From Geothermobacter hydrogeniphilus (GTDB taxonomy: Bacteria; Desulfobacterota; Desulfuromonadia; Desulfuromonadales; Geothermobacteraceae), in contig NZ_NAAD01000004.1 of the NCBI RefSeq assembly GCF_002093115.1, positions 62,001-126,000 of the forward strand: DNA of 64,000 bases. Direction: 5' to 3'. Positions within the stretch are counted from its first letter, which is position 1; every line of letters starts with the position of its first letter. The translations under genes were made by a program, and so were the position numbers. Of this stretch, positions 49,032 to 58,668 are shown in pieces. The notes below the pieces were generated by a model. That model had not been told where the DNA came from. It searched no databases and was given only the letters and a program-made list of their open reading frames with translations.

Positions 49032-50987
49032 TTGTCTCAGGTTATTTTTTCCAGCTGGGGTCGGCAGATCGTCGATAACCGCCAGGGCGGTGAAACGGAT
49101 CTTGCTTCGCTGAAGCTGAAGCTGCCGGACCGCTACCTTGAGAACGGTGCTATCGGCGCCTTCATGGGTTGGGACGGCATTATCGTACTCGACAGGGAAA
49201 CCGATATTGTCGCCATGGCCGCTGAATATATGAAGCGGGTCCAGGAGAAGTACTGTTGCGCCAAGTGTTCTCCCGGCAAGAAAGGGACCCGGGTGCTGCA
49301 GGATACCCTGGCCCGCATCGTCTCCGGTCACGGCGAGGAGCGGGATCTGGAGATTATCGAGGGCTTGTCGGCACTGCTCGACAACTGCAAGTGTACCCTC
49401 TGCATGACCTCGGCGCTCCCGGTTTTCGATACCGTCAAGTATTTTCGTGACGACTACCTCGCTTACATCCGCGGTCGGCGCAAAGCGAAACCGGCCGCTT
49501 CCTATCACGACAAGTTGACCGCGCCCTGCATGGACCGCTGTCCGGCGCATATTGACATCCCGTCGTACATCGAAGAGATCAAGAATCGCCGTTTCGACGA
49601 ATCGCTTGACGTCATCCGCCGCAACATGCCGATTCCGGCGGTCTGCGGCCGGGTCTGCCCGCACCCCTGCGAAAGCGCCTGCCGGCGCGCGCTGGTTGAT
49701 GAACCGATCAGTATCATGGTCCTCAAGCGGGTGGCGGCCGATCATGAGTGGATGCATCACAAGCAGCCGCCGATGGCGCCTGCCGGCAGCAGGGAAAAAA
49801 CCGTCTGCGTGATCGGCGGCGGCCCCGCCGGCGTTTCCTGTGCCTACTACCTGGCCCTTGAGGGCTACAAGGTCACCATCCTCGACATGCTTCCGGAGCC
49901 CGGCGGCACGGTCGCGGTCGGTATTCCCGACTATCGCATGCCTCGTGATCTGCTGCGGCGCGAATACGAAATCGTGCAGGGCCTCGGCGTCGAGATCAAG
50001 TTCAATACCAAGCTCGGCCGCGATATTTCCCTGAAACAGGTCAAGGAACAGTACGACGGCGTTTTTATCGGTGTCGGCGCCTTCCGTTCCAAGCCGATGG
50101 GGGTTGAGGGGGAAGACCAGGGTTACGAAGGCTTCTCCGAAGGCGGCATCAACTACCTGCGTGCCGTGGCACTCGGCCAGCCGATCAAGACCGGCAAACG
50201 GGTGATCGTGGTCGGCGGCGGGAATACCGCCATCGACTGTGTGCGGGTCGCCCTGCGCGAGGGCGCCGAGGACTCGATCCTGGTCTATCGGCGAACCCGC
50301 AAGGAGATGCCGGCGGAATCCTATGAGGTCGATGATGCCGAGGAGGAGGGCGTACAGTTCGAGTTCCTGCGCAATCCGACCCGGCTGGTGCACGAGAACG
50401 GCAGGATCACCGGGGTTGAGGTGGTCAAGATGGAACTCGGCGAGCCGGACGAGTCGGGTCGTCGTCGTCCGCAGCCGGTGCCCGGCAGCGAGTACGTGAT
50501 CCCCTGTGACATGGTCATCCCGGCCATCGGCCAGGACCCGGATCTTTCCTTCCTCGAAGAGGATAATCTCGGCATCGAAACCACCCGCTGGAACACCATC
50601 GTGACCCGCGGCGGGGTGTTGATGACCGACTGCGAGGGCGTTTTTGCCGGTGGTGACTGTGAAATCGGACCGATGACCGTGGTCGCTGCGGTCGGCCAGG
50701 GGCGCCGTGCCGCCCGCGCCATGGCCCGCTATCTCGAAACCGGCAGGACCTTCCTCGACGAGGCCGATGCCATGGAAGACCTGGTGAACAATCTTGGTGT
50801 GTTCGACAAGGATGAGCCGGTCGGTCTGGCCGGCGGCACCCATCGCGAGCATCAGCCGAAGATCAGTGGTCCCGAGCGGGCCAGGGGGTGGGACGAGATC
50901 GAACTGGCGATGCCGGAAACCCAGGCGGTGCGTGAGGCGGAACGTTGCCTGCGCTGCTACCGGGTCGGCATGGTGGCGGTTGGGTAA
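49032..50987 (+). CDS. sfrB: NADPH-Fe(III) oxidoreductase beta subunit (SfrB-like, GltD-type)
   Basis: 651 residues from TTG at 49032 after GGAGGT. The N-terminal region is like the C-terminal Fe-S domain of NuoF (YCCAKCSPGKKGTRVLQDTL, NCKCTLC). Then comes a GltD-like flavoprotein: 4Fe-4S motif CPAHIDIPSYIEEI ... VCGRVCPHPCESACRR, FAD site CVIGGGPAGVSCAYYLALEG, NADP site VIVVGGGNTAIDCVRVALREG. Combined architecture matches Geobacter SfrB, which transfers electrons from NADPH. The alpha subunit gene sfrA starts 68 bp downstream. Confidence 0.88.
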   Translation: MSQVIFSSWGRQIVDNRQGGETDLASLKLKLPDRYLENGAIGAFMGWDGIIVLDRETDIVAMAAEYMKRVQEKYCCAKCSPGKKGTRVLQDTLARIVSGHGEERDLEIIEGLSALLDNCKCTLCMTSALPVFDTVKYFRDDYLAYIRGRRKAKPAASYHDKLTAPCMDRCPAHIDIPSYIEEIKNRRFDESLDVIRRNMPIPAVCGRVCPHPCESACRRALVDEPISIMVLKRVAADHEWMHHKQPPMAPAGSREKTVCVIGGGPAGVSCAYYLALEGYKVTILDMLPEPGGTVAVGIPDYRMPRDLLRREYEIVQGLGVEIKFNTKLGRDISLKQVKEQYDGVFIGVGAFRSKPMGVEGEDQGYEGFSEGGINYLRAVALGQPIKTGKRVIVVGGGNTAIDCVRVALREGAEDSILVYRRTRKEMPAESYEVDDAEEEGVQFEFLRNPTRLVHENGRITGVEVVKMELGEPDESGRRRPQPVPGSEYVIPCDMVIPAIGQDPDLSFLEEDNLGIETTRWNTIVTRGGVLMTDCEGVFAGGDCEIGPMTVVAAVGQGRRAARAMARYLETGRTFLDEADAMEDLVNNLGVFDKDEPVGLAGGTHREHQPKISGPERARGWDEIELAMPETQAVREAERCLRCYRVGMVAVG

Positions 50988-51055
50988 CAAAGCAGTTCGA
51001 CTGAACGGACCGCTTCCGGGTCCATACCAGTATCGATTGAAAGTGAAAGTAGCCA

Positions 51056-53602
51056 ATGGTCAATCTGAAGATCGACGGAAAGACAGTTGAAATAGAGCAG
51101 GGGGCGACGATTCTGGCCGCCGCCGAGAAGGCCGGTATCCGCATTCCGACCCTCTGTTTCCTGAAAAAAGTTTCGCCGACCGGGGCCTGCCGGATCTGCG
51201 TGGTCGAGATCGAAGGAGTCGCCAAGCCGATGGCGGCCTGTCACACGCCGGCTGTTGACGGCATGGTGGTGACCACCCAGAGTGAAAAGCTGTACGCCAC
51301 CCGCAAGCAGATCATTGAACTGCTGCTGGTCAATCATCCTCTCGATTGCCCGGTCTGTGACGCCGGCGGCGAATGTGAACTGCAGAATATCACCTATGAA
51401 TTCAATGTGACCCGGCAGTCCTTCGAGGCCGAGGATGTCAGCCCTGGGACCATTGATGGCTGGCCGCTGATCCAGCAGGTGCCGAACCGTTGCGTGCTCT
51501 GCGAAAAATGCGTCAAGGTCTGTCACGAGGTGGTCGGCGCCAGTGCCCTGTTCACCAACGACAAGGGAGACAAGGCCTTTATCGACAAACATCTCGACCT
51601 CTGCGAATACTGCGGCAACTGCGTCCAGGTCTGTCCGACCGGGACGATGATCTCCAAGACTTTCAAATTCCGCGCCCGGCCCTGGGAACTGCGCAAGACC
51701 GCGACCGTCTGCACCCTGTGCAGCGGCCAGTGTGAAACCGAGGTGCAGACCAAGGGCAATGAGATTTTCCGCGTGGTCGCCGAAGACGGCTGCGGCAGCA
51801 ACGACGGCAACCTCTGCATCGGCGGGTTTTTCAGCCACGGCTACGTTGCTTCCGACCGTCGCCTGACGGCCCCGCTGCTGAAACAGGACGGCATCCATCA
51901 GCAGCCGGTCTCCTGGGAGGAGGCGTTGTCCCGGGTGGTGGAAAAGGGGCGCGCCGCGGGCGGGGCGGCCTGTGCCGGACTGGGTTCCCCGCGCCTGACC
52001 AACGAGGAGAATTATCTCTTCCAGAAACTTTTCCGGGCTGGACTGGGCAGCAACAATCTCGACAGCGAGGCCCGGTTCGGTTTCCTGCGCGGGATGATGA
52101 CTCTGCGTGACCAGCTCGGGCTCGGCGGTGCCAGCAATCGGTATGATCGCATCGGCTCGGCGGCGGCGGTGCTGGTTTTCGGTGCCGACGTGACTGCCGA
52201 GGCCCCCCTGGTTGACTGGCAGATTGAGCGTGCCTGCCGCCAGGGTGACGGCAAGCTGATGCTGGCCAACATGCGACGGGTGAAGCTGGCTCGACATGCC
52301 AATATCTTCCTGCAGTACAAGCCGGGCAGTGAAACCGGCCTGGCGCTGGCGCTGGCCCGGTTGATTGTCGACAAGGGGCTGGCCGATGAGGATTTCCTCA
52401 ATCAGTATCTTGCCGACCCGGCAGCCCTTGAGCAACTGAGGACGGTTGATATCGATCAGGCGGCTGCCGCGGCCGGGGTTTCCCGGGCGCTGCTCGAAGA
52501 GGCGGCCGATCACATCGGCGGTGCTGAATCGGTCGCCATCATTTTCGGCGGAGACCTTCTCAAGGGTCGTCAGACCGAAGCCGCCACGGCCGCTCTGGCC
52601 GATCTGGCCCTGGTGTCGGGGGCCCTGCACGGCGATGTCGGCGGTCTGTTCCCGCTCGATGAAAAAGGCAACATGCAGGGCGTGGTTGACATGGGAGTGG
52701 CTCCCGAGTTGCTGCCCGGCCAGCAGGATTACGCCACCGCCAGGCTGCGGTTTGAAAAGGCCTGGGGGGTAAGCCTGCCGAACGGCGGGCGTGACGCCGC
52801 CGCCATCCTTGAAGGCATCGAAAAGGGTGAAATCCGGTTTCTCTATCTGGCCGGGGTTAACCCCCTGGTTGATTTTCCCGAGAGCGGCCGCTGGCGTCAG
52901 GCCCTTGACAAGGTTGATTTCCTGGTAGTTCAGGACATCCTCGCTTCCGAGTTGACCGAATGCGCTGACCTGGTTCTGCCCGGTGTCAGTTTTGCCGAAA
53001 AGAGCGGTACGGTGACCAGCCATGACGGCCGTCTCGGTTATCTGCAGCCGGCCCTGAAGCCTGTGGGAGAGGCCCGCCCTGATGGTCAGATCTTTGCCGA
53101 GCTGCTGGCGTTGCTGGGTGGTGCCCCGCTGGAGGCCGCGGCCTTGCAGGCCGAGATCAAGGATCTTTGTGGTCTCTACGAAGACGTCTGTTTCACCGGC
53201 CGGGGCCGCAGAAGCTGTCAGAAACTTCCCTGGCAGCCGCAGCCGAAACAGCTGAAAGTCCTTCCCGTGTCCCCGGCAGGCCCGGTTGAAGGTCTGCAAC
53301 TGCTGGCCGGAACGATCCTCTTTCAGTTCGGTAGTACCACCACTTATGCTCCCGGTCCCGCCGAGGTGGCGCCGGCCGGGTACATCGAAATGAATCCGCA
53401 GGATGGAAAAGCCTGTGGCGTTCGGGACGGCGGTCGGGCCAAGTTGACGACCAGTACCGGCAGTGCCCTGGGTCCGGTCCGTTTCAGCGACGCGGTCCCG
53501 CAGGGGCTGGTGTTCGCCCCGGTGCATTTCGCCGATGTCAACGTGCAGCAGGCGATTCCGATCGACAGCTGCTACGTGGCGGTGGAGATCAGTAGGCCTT
53601 AG
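51056..53602 (+). CDS. sfrA: NADPH-Fe(III) oxidoreductase alpha subunit (SfrA-like, NuoG-type)
   Basis: 848 residues. N-terminal 2Fe-2S ferredoxin (IPTLCFLKKVSPTGACRICVVE ... MAACHTP), His-Cys3 cluster (HPLDCPVCDAGGECELQ), two 4Fe-4S motifs (CVLCEKCVKVCHEV and CEYCGNCVQVCPTG), then a molybdopterin-oxidoreductase-like domain (CTLCSGQCETEVQTKGNEIFRV, VLFGADVTAEAPLVD). This NuoG-like layout matches SfrA of the soluble Fe(III)/NADPH reductase. Whether the enzyme is physiologically a metal reductase or an NADPH dehydrogenase in this organism is not known. Confidence 0.88.
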   Translation: MVNLKIDGKTVEIEQGATILAAAEKAGIRIPTLCFLKKVSPTGACRICVVEIEGVAKPMAACHTPAVDGMVVTTQSEKLYATRKQIIELLLVNHPLDCPVCDAGGECELQNITYEFNVTRQSFEAEDVSPGTIDGWPLIQQVPNRCVLCEKCVKVCHEVVGASALFTNDKGDKAFIDKHLDLCEYCGNCVQVCPTGTMISKTFKFRARPWELRKTATVCTLCSGQCETEVQTKGNEIFRVVAEDGCGSNDGNLCIGGFFSHGYVASDRRLTAPLLKQDGIHQQPVSWEEALSRVVEKGRAAGGAACAGLGSPRLTNEENYLFQKLFRAGLGSNNLDSEARFGFLRGMMTLRDQLGLGGASNRYDRIGSAAAVLVFGADVTAEAPLVDWQIERACRQGDGKLMLANMRRVKLARHANIFLQYKPGSETGLALALARLIVDKGLADEDFLNQYLADPAALEQLRTVDIDQAAAAAGVSRALLEEAADHIGGAESVAIIFGGDLLKGRQTEAATAALADLALVSGALHGDVGGLFPLDEKGNMQGVVDMGVAPELLPGQQDYATARLRFEKAWGVSLPNGGRDAAAILEGIEKGEIRFLYLAGVNPLVDFPESGRWRQALDKVDFLVVQDILASELTECADLVLPGVSFAEKSGTVTSHDGRLGYLQPALKPVGEARPDGQIFAELLALLGGAPLEAAALQAEIKDLCGLYEDVCFTGRGRRSCQKLPWQPQPKQLKVLPVSPAGPVEGLQLLAGTILFQFGSTTTYAPGPAEVAPAGYIEMNPQDGKACGVRDGGRAKLTTSTGSALGPVRFSDAVPQGLVFAPVHFADVNVQQAIPIDSCYVAVEISRP

Positions 53603-53650
53603 CCACGGGCTGATCATTTTCTCCACAAGAGTTTTTTTTCAGGTAAAATC

Positions 53651-53684
53651 AGGGCGCCCGGTCGCATGACCGCGGCGCCCTTTG
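53651..53684 (+). terminator. Terminator of sfrBA
   Basis: GGGCGCC-CGGTC, GCAT loop, GACCG-CGGCGCCC, then TTTGC; located about 50 bp after the sfrA stop. Confidence 0.75.
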
Positions 53685-53690
53685 CATTGA

Positions 53691-53716
53691 CCTGAATCCG
53701 TGGATTCATTCACCGA
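53691..53716. repeat. R1 repeat, left end only
   Basis: CCTGAATCCGTGGATTCATT matches the left end of R1; no right end follows. It lies in the leader of the cupin gene, 44 bp before its start. Confidence 0.5.
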
Positions 53717-53759
53717 CACCGGACCAGGCACTGGTTCGAATCATTTTCGGAGGTTTGAG

Positions 53760-54074
53760 ATGAAAACCGTCAGTTGTGATTACCGGGAGATGATCGCCTA
53801 CAGCGAGGAGAAGGCCAACAAGGTGGTCATCGCCGAACTGGATCATTCACGCACCACCCTCTGGTGCCTGTTGCCGGGGCAGCAGATCAAACCTCATGAA
53901 CATGCCGGCGATCACGTCTGGTCGGTGCTCGAAGGCAGCGGTAGTTACCTCAGTGATGACGAACCGCTGCCGATCACGCCAGGCAGTCTGGTGGTGGTCC
54001 CGGCCGGCAAACCGCACGGGGTGATCAACAATGGGCGGCAGGGGTTGGTTTTCCTGAGCATTTCCGCGGGATAG
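53760..54074 (+). CDS. Small cupin protein
   Basis: 104 residues from ATG at 53760, GGAGG upstream. A single cupin-2 barrel: LPGQQIKPHEHAGDHVWSVLEGSG (metal-binding H and E residues) and PGSLVVVPAGKPHGVINN (second His). Small cupins may be isomerases, dioxygenases or ligand-binding proteins; nothing here selects one. The aminotransferase gene starts 13 bp after the stop and is presumably co-transcribed. Confidence 0.85.
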   Translation: MKTVSCDYREMIAYSEEKANKVVIAELDHSRTTLWCLLPGQQIKPHEHAGDHVWSVLEGSGSYLSDDEPLPITPGSLVVVPAGKPHGVINNGRQGLVFLSISAG

Positions 54075-54087
54075 GGAGGTTTTCGAC

Positions 54088-55260
54088 ATGAATCGTCATC
54101 GCCGGATTCCGCTGTCGAAGCGTTCCCGCCAGGTGACTCCGTTTCTGGCCATGGAGGTGATGGAGCGGGCCAGGGAATTGCAGGCCGCGGGACGGGAGGT
54201 TATCTATCTGTGCCTGGGTGAGCCCGATTTTGCCACGCCGCAACCGGTGGTTGAGGCCGTGGTCGAGGCGGTCAGGGGGGGAGATACCGGTTACACCCAT
54301 TCTCTCGGTCGGCTCGACCTGCGTGAAGAGATCGCCGCCCATTATCAACAACGTTACGGGGTTGATGTTGACCCCGAGCAGGTCCTGGTTTCGGCCGGGA
54401 CCAGTCCGCTGATGCTGCTGCTGTTCGCCGCCCTGCTCGATCCCGGCGACGAGGTGATTCTGCCCGATCCGAGCTACGCCTGTTATCCCAATTTCATCAC
54501 CTTCTTTGAGGGGTTGCCGCGCTATCTCAAGACCCGCCCGGAAGATGCTTTTCAGCCGCGGCCGGAGGTGGTGCGGGCGGCGATCACCGACCGCACCCGG
54601 GCGTTGCTGATCAACTCCCCCTCCAATCCGGCCGGTTCGGTCATGCCGCCCGCCTGGCTGGAGCAGTTGGCGGAGTTGCCGGTGCCGGTGGTTTCCGACG
54701 AGATCTACCACGGGCTGACCTATCAGGGAGAGGAGCGCTCAATCCTCGAGTACAGCTCCGAGGCTTTCGTCCTGGGCGGATTTTCCAAGACCTATGCCAT
54801 GACCGGTTGGCGGCTCGGATACCTGATCGCTCCCCGTTCATGTGTTCGCACCCTGCAGAGCCTGCACCAGAATTTTCTGATCAGTGCCAATAATTTCGTT
54901 CAGGCCGCCGGAATCGCCGCCCTGCGCCACTGCGGCGACGATGTCGAAAGGATGCGCGCGGCCTATGATGCCCGCCGCCGGCACCTGTTGGGACGCCTGC
55001 CGGAACTGGGACTCGGGGTTGAACGTGATCCGGTGGCAGCTTTTTACGTGCTGGCCGACGCCCGGCATATCAGCACCGATTCCAAGGCGCTGGCGCTGGA
55101 GCTTTTGGAACAGACCGGCGTTGCCCTGACGCCGGGCGTCGATTTCGGGGCGGCCGCCGAAGGGTTTCTGCGTTTTTCCTATGCCAATTCGATTGCCAAT
55201 ATCGATCGGGCGATTGAACTGCTCAAGGAGTACTTCGGGCGGCGCGGCTGGTTGCCCTGA
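54088..55260 (+). CDS. Class I/II PLP-dependent aminotransferase
   Basis: 390 residues. Fold-type I motifs: LCLGEPDFATPQPVVEAV, N180 in LINSPSNPAGSVMP, D204-x2-Y207 in VVSDEIYHG and the PLP Schiff-base K234 in LGGFSKTYAMTGWRLGYL. It transaminates an amino or keto acid; the substrate (aspartate, alanine, aromatic) is not decidable from sequence. It follows the cupin gene by 13 bp. Confidence 0.92.
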   Translation: MNRHRRIPLSKRSRQVTPFLAMEVMERARELQAAGREVIYLCLGEPDFATPQPVVEAVVEAVRGGDTGYTHSLGRLDLREEIAAHYQQRYGVDVDPEQVLVSAGTSPLMLLLFAALLDPGDEVILPDPSYACYPNFITFFEGLPRYLKTRPEDAFQPRPEVVRAAITDRTRALLINSPSNPAGSVMPPAWLEQLAELPVPVVSDEIYHGLTYQGEERSILEYSSEAFVLGGFSKTYAMTGWRLGYLIAPRSCVRTLQSLHQNFLISANNFVQAAGIAALRHCGDDVERMRAAYDARRRHLLGRLPELGLGVERDPVAAFYVLADARHISTDSKALALELLEQTGVALTPGVDFGAAAEGFLRFSYANSIANIDRAIELLKEYFGRRGWLP

Positions 55261-55277
55261 GCTGACGTGTCAGCAGG

Positions 55278-55682
55278 TCAATGTTCGTGGTAGCCGAGCA
55301 CCACCAGCAGGCAGGAGCCGTTAGCGATGACATTGATCCCCGCCTGTTCAGCGTTGCGCACCGCTTCCGGATCTTCGGCGCCGGGTTGCATCCAGATATG
55401 TTCAATGCCCCTGGTGATGGCCATCTCGACAACGGTGCGGGTGACCTCCGGCGGGGTGATCACCGAGATGCTCTTCACCTCCGGGGGAAGCTGCGCCACC
55501 GAGGCGACGCAGGCCTGCCCTTCGATGGTTTCTGCGACCGGGTTGACCGGAATCACCCGGCGATCATTCTGCAGATAGCAGCGCAGCACCTTGTTGCCGT
55601 ACTTGTGAGGCCTGGTTGAGGCACCGACCACGCCGAAGGCCGGCTGGTCGAGAAAACGGCGGATCTTCTCTTCGATGGTCAT
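55278..55682 (-). CDS. CoA-binding (YccU/CoA-binding domain) protein
   Basis: 134 residues from ATG at 55682 after AAGGAG. A stand-alone Rossmann CoA-binding domain: FGVVGASTRPHKYGNKVLRCYLQ, VIPVNPVAETIEGQACVASV and EHIWMQPGAEDPEAVRNAEQAGI. Related to the N-terminal domain of succinyl-CoA ligase. Probably a regulatory or chaperone-like small protein. Convergent with the aminotransferase gene. Confidence 0.85.
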   Translation of the reverse strand: MTIEEKIRRFLDQPAFGVVGASTRPHKYGNKVLRCYLQNDRRVIPVNPVAETIEGQACVASVAQLPPEVKSISVITPPEVTRTVVEMAITRGIEHIWMQPGAEDPEAVRNAEQAGINVIANGSCLLVVLGYHEH

Positions 55683-55879
55683 GGATTTCTCCTTGGCGGT
55701 CATGGTGCCGATTCTACGCGTTTCGACGCCCGTGGGCAAATCATGCTGCCCGATCCCCATTCTGCACCGTTTGTCGCGGGAAAAAAAACTAAAATCAATT
55801 CCTTTCGGGTCGATAAGAAAAGAGCGGGGAAGGTGGCGCAGGCTTGCCCCTGCCCGGTGCAACCAGGAAAGGAACAGTT

Positions 55880-57112
55880 TTGGGTTACGTACTGCTCGAT
55901 GATCTGCAGGCGGGAATGGTTCTCGGTGACGACCTGTTCACCGAAAAGGGCCAGTTTGTTCTTGCCAAGGGAGTCGAACTGGAAGAACGTCATCTGCAGG
56001 CCCTGCGTCGGTTCGGCATCCTCGAAGTGGATATTGTCGGAACCTCGCAGTCCGAACTCGATGGTGGCGAACTCGACCCGGTACTGATCGAAGAGAGTGT
56101 CCGCTTCCAGCAGGCCCGCTTCAGTCTTAATGATCGTGACCACGAGGTGGTCTCCGAAGTCTTCGAGCTTGCCTGCGAGCAGACCGCCAGGCGACTGCAG
56201 TCCGGCTGGAAACCCGCGGTCGCCAACCTTCCGGAGACTCTTGGAGAGGATCTCGACTGGAGCAACAAGCCCACCTCGGAAGACCTGGTCCGGGGCAAGG
56301 TCAAGCTCGCTTCGCTGCCGGACGTCTACAGCAAGATTGTCGAGGCGCTGAATGTCCCGGGCTGCGCCGCAAATCACCTGGCGGAGATTGTCAGTAAGGA
56401 CAGCAGTATCTCGGTCCGGCTGCTGAAGCTGGTCAACAGTGCCTTCTACAGTCTGACGAGCAAGGTTGATTCCATCTCCCGCGCGATCACCCTGCTGGGC
56501 ACCCGGGAACTGCTGAGCCTGGCTCTGGGGATTTCCATCGTCCGTCTGTTCCGCACGATTCCGACCGAACTGATCGATATGGAGGCCTTCTGGAAGCATT
56601 CCATCCGGACCGGTCTTTTTGCCCAGCAGCTGGCCCGTCGCAAGGGGCTGGAAGAAACCGAAATGTTCTTTGTCGGCGGCCTGCTGCATGATATCGGTCG
56701 CCTGGTGATGCTGGTGGAGATACCGGAGTTCTATGCCCGGGCCCTGGTGACGGCGCAGCGGGAAGGGTTGGCCATCTACCAGGCTGAACGTCAGGAACTG
56801 GCCTACGACCATGGACAGATCGGCCGCATGCTGGGCGAGTTGTGGCGACTTTCCCGGACCCTCAGTCAAATGATCGGTTGGCACCACAAGCCGCAGGGGG
56901 ATCGGTTCTCGGAAGAAACCTGCATTGTGCACCTGGCCGATTTCATGGCCCATGCCCTGGGCGCGGAAACCAATCTGGCAAGTTCCATTTCACCCTTCAA
57001 CCCCAGGGCCTGGGAGGTCATCGATCTGCCGACCAATATCCTCGCTCCGGCCAGTCAGCATGTCGAGCGTCATTTCATCGATATCTCGCGTACCTTCCTT
57101 GCAGACGATTGA
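55880..57112 (+). CDS. HDOD-domain signalling protein
   Basis: 410 residues from TTG at 55880, preceded by AAAGGAAC. An N-terminal region (GYVLLDDLQAGMVLGDDLFTEKGQFVLAKG) precedes the HDOD domain from about 145: LASLPDVYSKIVEALN, SISVRLLKLVNSAFYSL, AITLLGTRELLSLALG and FVGGLLHDIGRLVM. The HD motif is present, which is unusual among HDOD proteins, most of which have lost it; a phosphohydrolase activity is therefore possible but unproven. Function is likely signal integration in motility or stress. Standalone. Confidence 0.8.
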   Translation: MGYVLLDDLQAGMVLGDDLFTEKGQFVLAKGVELEERHLQALRRFGILEVDIVGTSQSELDGGELDPVLIEESVRFQQARFSLNDRDHEVVSEVFELACEQTARRLQSGWKPAVANLPETLGEDLDWSNKPTSEDLVRGKVKLASLPDVYSKIVEALNVPGCAANHLAEIVSKDSSISVRLLKLVNSAFYSLTSKVDSISRAITLLGTRELLSLALGISIVRLFRTIPTELIDMEAFWKHSIRTGLFAQQLARRKGLEETEMFFVGGLLHDIGRLVMLVEIPEFYARALVTAQREGLAIYQAERQELAYDHGQIGRMLGELWRLSRTLSQMIGWHHKPQGDRFSEETCIVHLADFMAHALGAETNLASSISPFNPRAWEVIDLPTNILAPASQHVERHFIDISRTFLADD

Positions 57113-57306
57113 CGGTTTTTTCGGGCCGTAACCCGCATGTTCAACCATTGACCATCGGCATTATGCCGCCGTTGTTCACCCCTGTTTCGGTTGCCGGAAT
57201 CGGTGTCCCCCGCGGCGACAGTGGAAAAGATCGTCGACTGAATAGCAATCCCTCTGGCTGATGTTATGCTTTTTAAGCGATATCAACATCCTACGGAGGT
57301 GCATCC

Positions 57307-57969
57307 ATGGAACAAGCAGTAATCCGCTGGACCCTTCTGCTGTCGGCCCTGGTTTTTCTGGCCGGCTGCAGTTCAACCCAGATGGCCGCGACCTGGCATG
57401 ATCCGAATGTGCCGAGCGGATCGGTGAAAAAGGTCTTTGTCATTGGTGTCGCCAAGGATCAGCTCAATCGACGCCTGGTGGAAGACAAGTTTGCCGCCAA
57501 GCTGGCTTCGCTGGGAAGCAGGGGCGTGCAGAGTTATAATTATTTCAGTGATACCCAGCTTAAGGATGACAAGGACGCGGTGATGACCAAGGTCAGGGAG
57601 CTTGGTTGTGACGCGGTGTTGGTTACCATGGCAACCGGCAGCCGGACCGAAACAGTTATTACCCCCGGCCGGACCTACGGCACGGTCCGTGGTGACAGCT
57701 ATCGCTATGAACGCCGCCGTTACACACCTTCCGATCGTTCCCGGCGTGGATGGGATGATTATTATCGGAGCAGTTTCGATATCACACACGAACCGGTGAC
57801 CAGTACGGATTTCAAGATAGTAACCATGGAGAGCAACCTCTATAACCTGGACAAGAAACTGATCTGGTCAGCCCAGGCTGAAACCGTGATCGACAAGCCG
57901 GTCGGTGAGCTGATTACCGAATTTGTCGATGAAGTCGGCAAGGATATGGCCGCCTCCGGTCTGTTCTGA
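57307..57969 (+). CDS. DUF4136-like lipoprotein
   Basis: 220 residues. Lipobox signal MEQAVIRWTLLLSALVFLAGCS. The mature domain (KKVFVIGVAKDQLNRRLVEDKFAAKLASLGS, VRELGCDAVLVTMATGSRTE) resembles DUF4136-type proteins of the periplasm. A Tyr/Arg-rich loop (SYRYERRRYTPSDRSRRG) is unusual. A strong terminator follows. Function unknown. Confidence 0.72.
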   Translation: MEQAVIRWTLLLSALVFLAGCSSTQMAATWHDPNVPSGSVKKVFVIGVAKDQLNRRLVEDKFAAKLASLGSRGVQSYNYFSDTQLKDDKDAVMTKVRELGCDAVLVTMATGSRTETVITPGRTYGTVRGDSYRYERRRYTPSDRSRRGWDDYYRSSFDITHEPVTSTDFKIVTMESNLYNLDKKLIWSAQAETVIDKPVGELITEFVDEVGKDMAASGLF

Positions 57970-57992
57970 GCGGTCAGGCAGGTCTGCTGTGC

Positions 57993-58027
57993 AAACGCCC
58001 CGTCGGGTTTTCCGGCGGGGCGTTTTT
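57993..58027 (+). terminator. Terminator after DUF4136-like gene
   Basis: AACGCCCCG and CGGGGCGTT arms with a 15-base interior containing CGG/CCG pairing, followed by TTTTA. Confidence 0.82.
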
Positions 58028-58071
58028 AATTCGTGCGTTCAGGCGGGATGGCGAGAGTGTTTTCCGTGGGA

Positions 58072-58572
58072 TCAGCGCGGAGGTTGGATCATCAGATCGA
58101 GGTCTTCCAGCAGGGCCTGCAGGTCTTCTTCGTGCTCAACCTCCTGTTCGATGATCTGCAGGGCGATGTTGTAGGTGATCGGATCCTTGCCTTCGGTCAG
58201 CTTCATCAGGCGGTCATAGACGCTGATGGCGCATTGCTCGGCCTTGATGTTCTGTTCCAGGAGGGCGCGGACAAAGGGGTTGTCGGGGGCGTCGTAGCCG
58301 CAGTTGGTCCACTTGAACCAGTCTTTGGGGGTGGTCAGCGGCGTGCCGCCCAGCTGGATGATGCGGTTGGAAACCAGCTCGGCGTGTGCCAGTTCCTCGG
58401 TGGCGTGCTGCAGCAGTTCGGCGATGATGGCATCCTTCATCGGCCCCTTGGCGATCTTGGCCCCGAGCCAGTACTGGTAATAGGCCAGCCACTCGTCGGC
58501 GAAGGCCTTGTTGAGAGTTTTCAGCAGTTCATCGGCATCCAGACCGATGATTTCTCTTCCCCTGGTTCCCAT
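58072..58572 (-). CDS. Ferritin-like (Dps-like/bacterioferritin-type) protein
   Basis: 166 residues from Met at 58572 with GGAGG upstream; a Met four codons earlier overlaps that site. Four-helix bundle with di-iron-type residues: LNKAFADEWLAYYQYWL, ATEELAHAELVSNRIIQLGG (ExxH), NIKAEQCAISVYDRLMKL and IEQEVEHEEDLQALLEDLD (ExxH). Likely iron storage or peroxide protection. Monocistronic, convergent with the DUF4136-like gene. Confidence 0.85.
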   Translation of the reverse strand: MGTRGREIIGLDADELLKTLNKAFADEWLAYYQYWLGAKIAKGPMKDAIIAELLQHATEELAHAELVSNRIIQLGGTPLTTPKDWFKWTNCGYDAPDNPFVRALLEQNIKAEQCAISVYDRLMKLTEGKDPITYNIALQIIEQEVEHEEDLQALLEDLDLMIQPPR

Positions 58573-58668
58573 GAAATCCTCCATTTTTCAAGCGGTTAGC
58601 GATTTATTGGCAGATAAATCAACTCTATCGCGAGAAGGGTGATTGTCAAATGGAGGTGAGAAAGAAGG

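Noticed and set aside
50957-53626. 889-codon minus-strand open frame opposite sfrA
   Set aside because: SfrA has complete Fe-S and molybdopterin motifs; the antisense frame has none and is a codon-bias shadow.
53725-53755. GGTTCGAATC resembles a tRNA T-loop
   Set aside because: The bases on either side cannot form the T-stem and no acceptor or anticodon stems fit.
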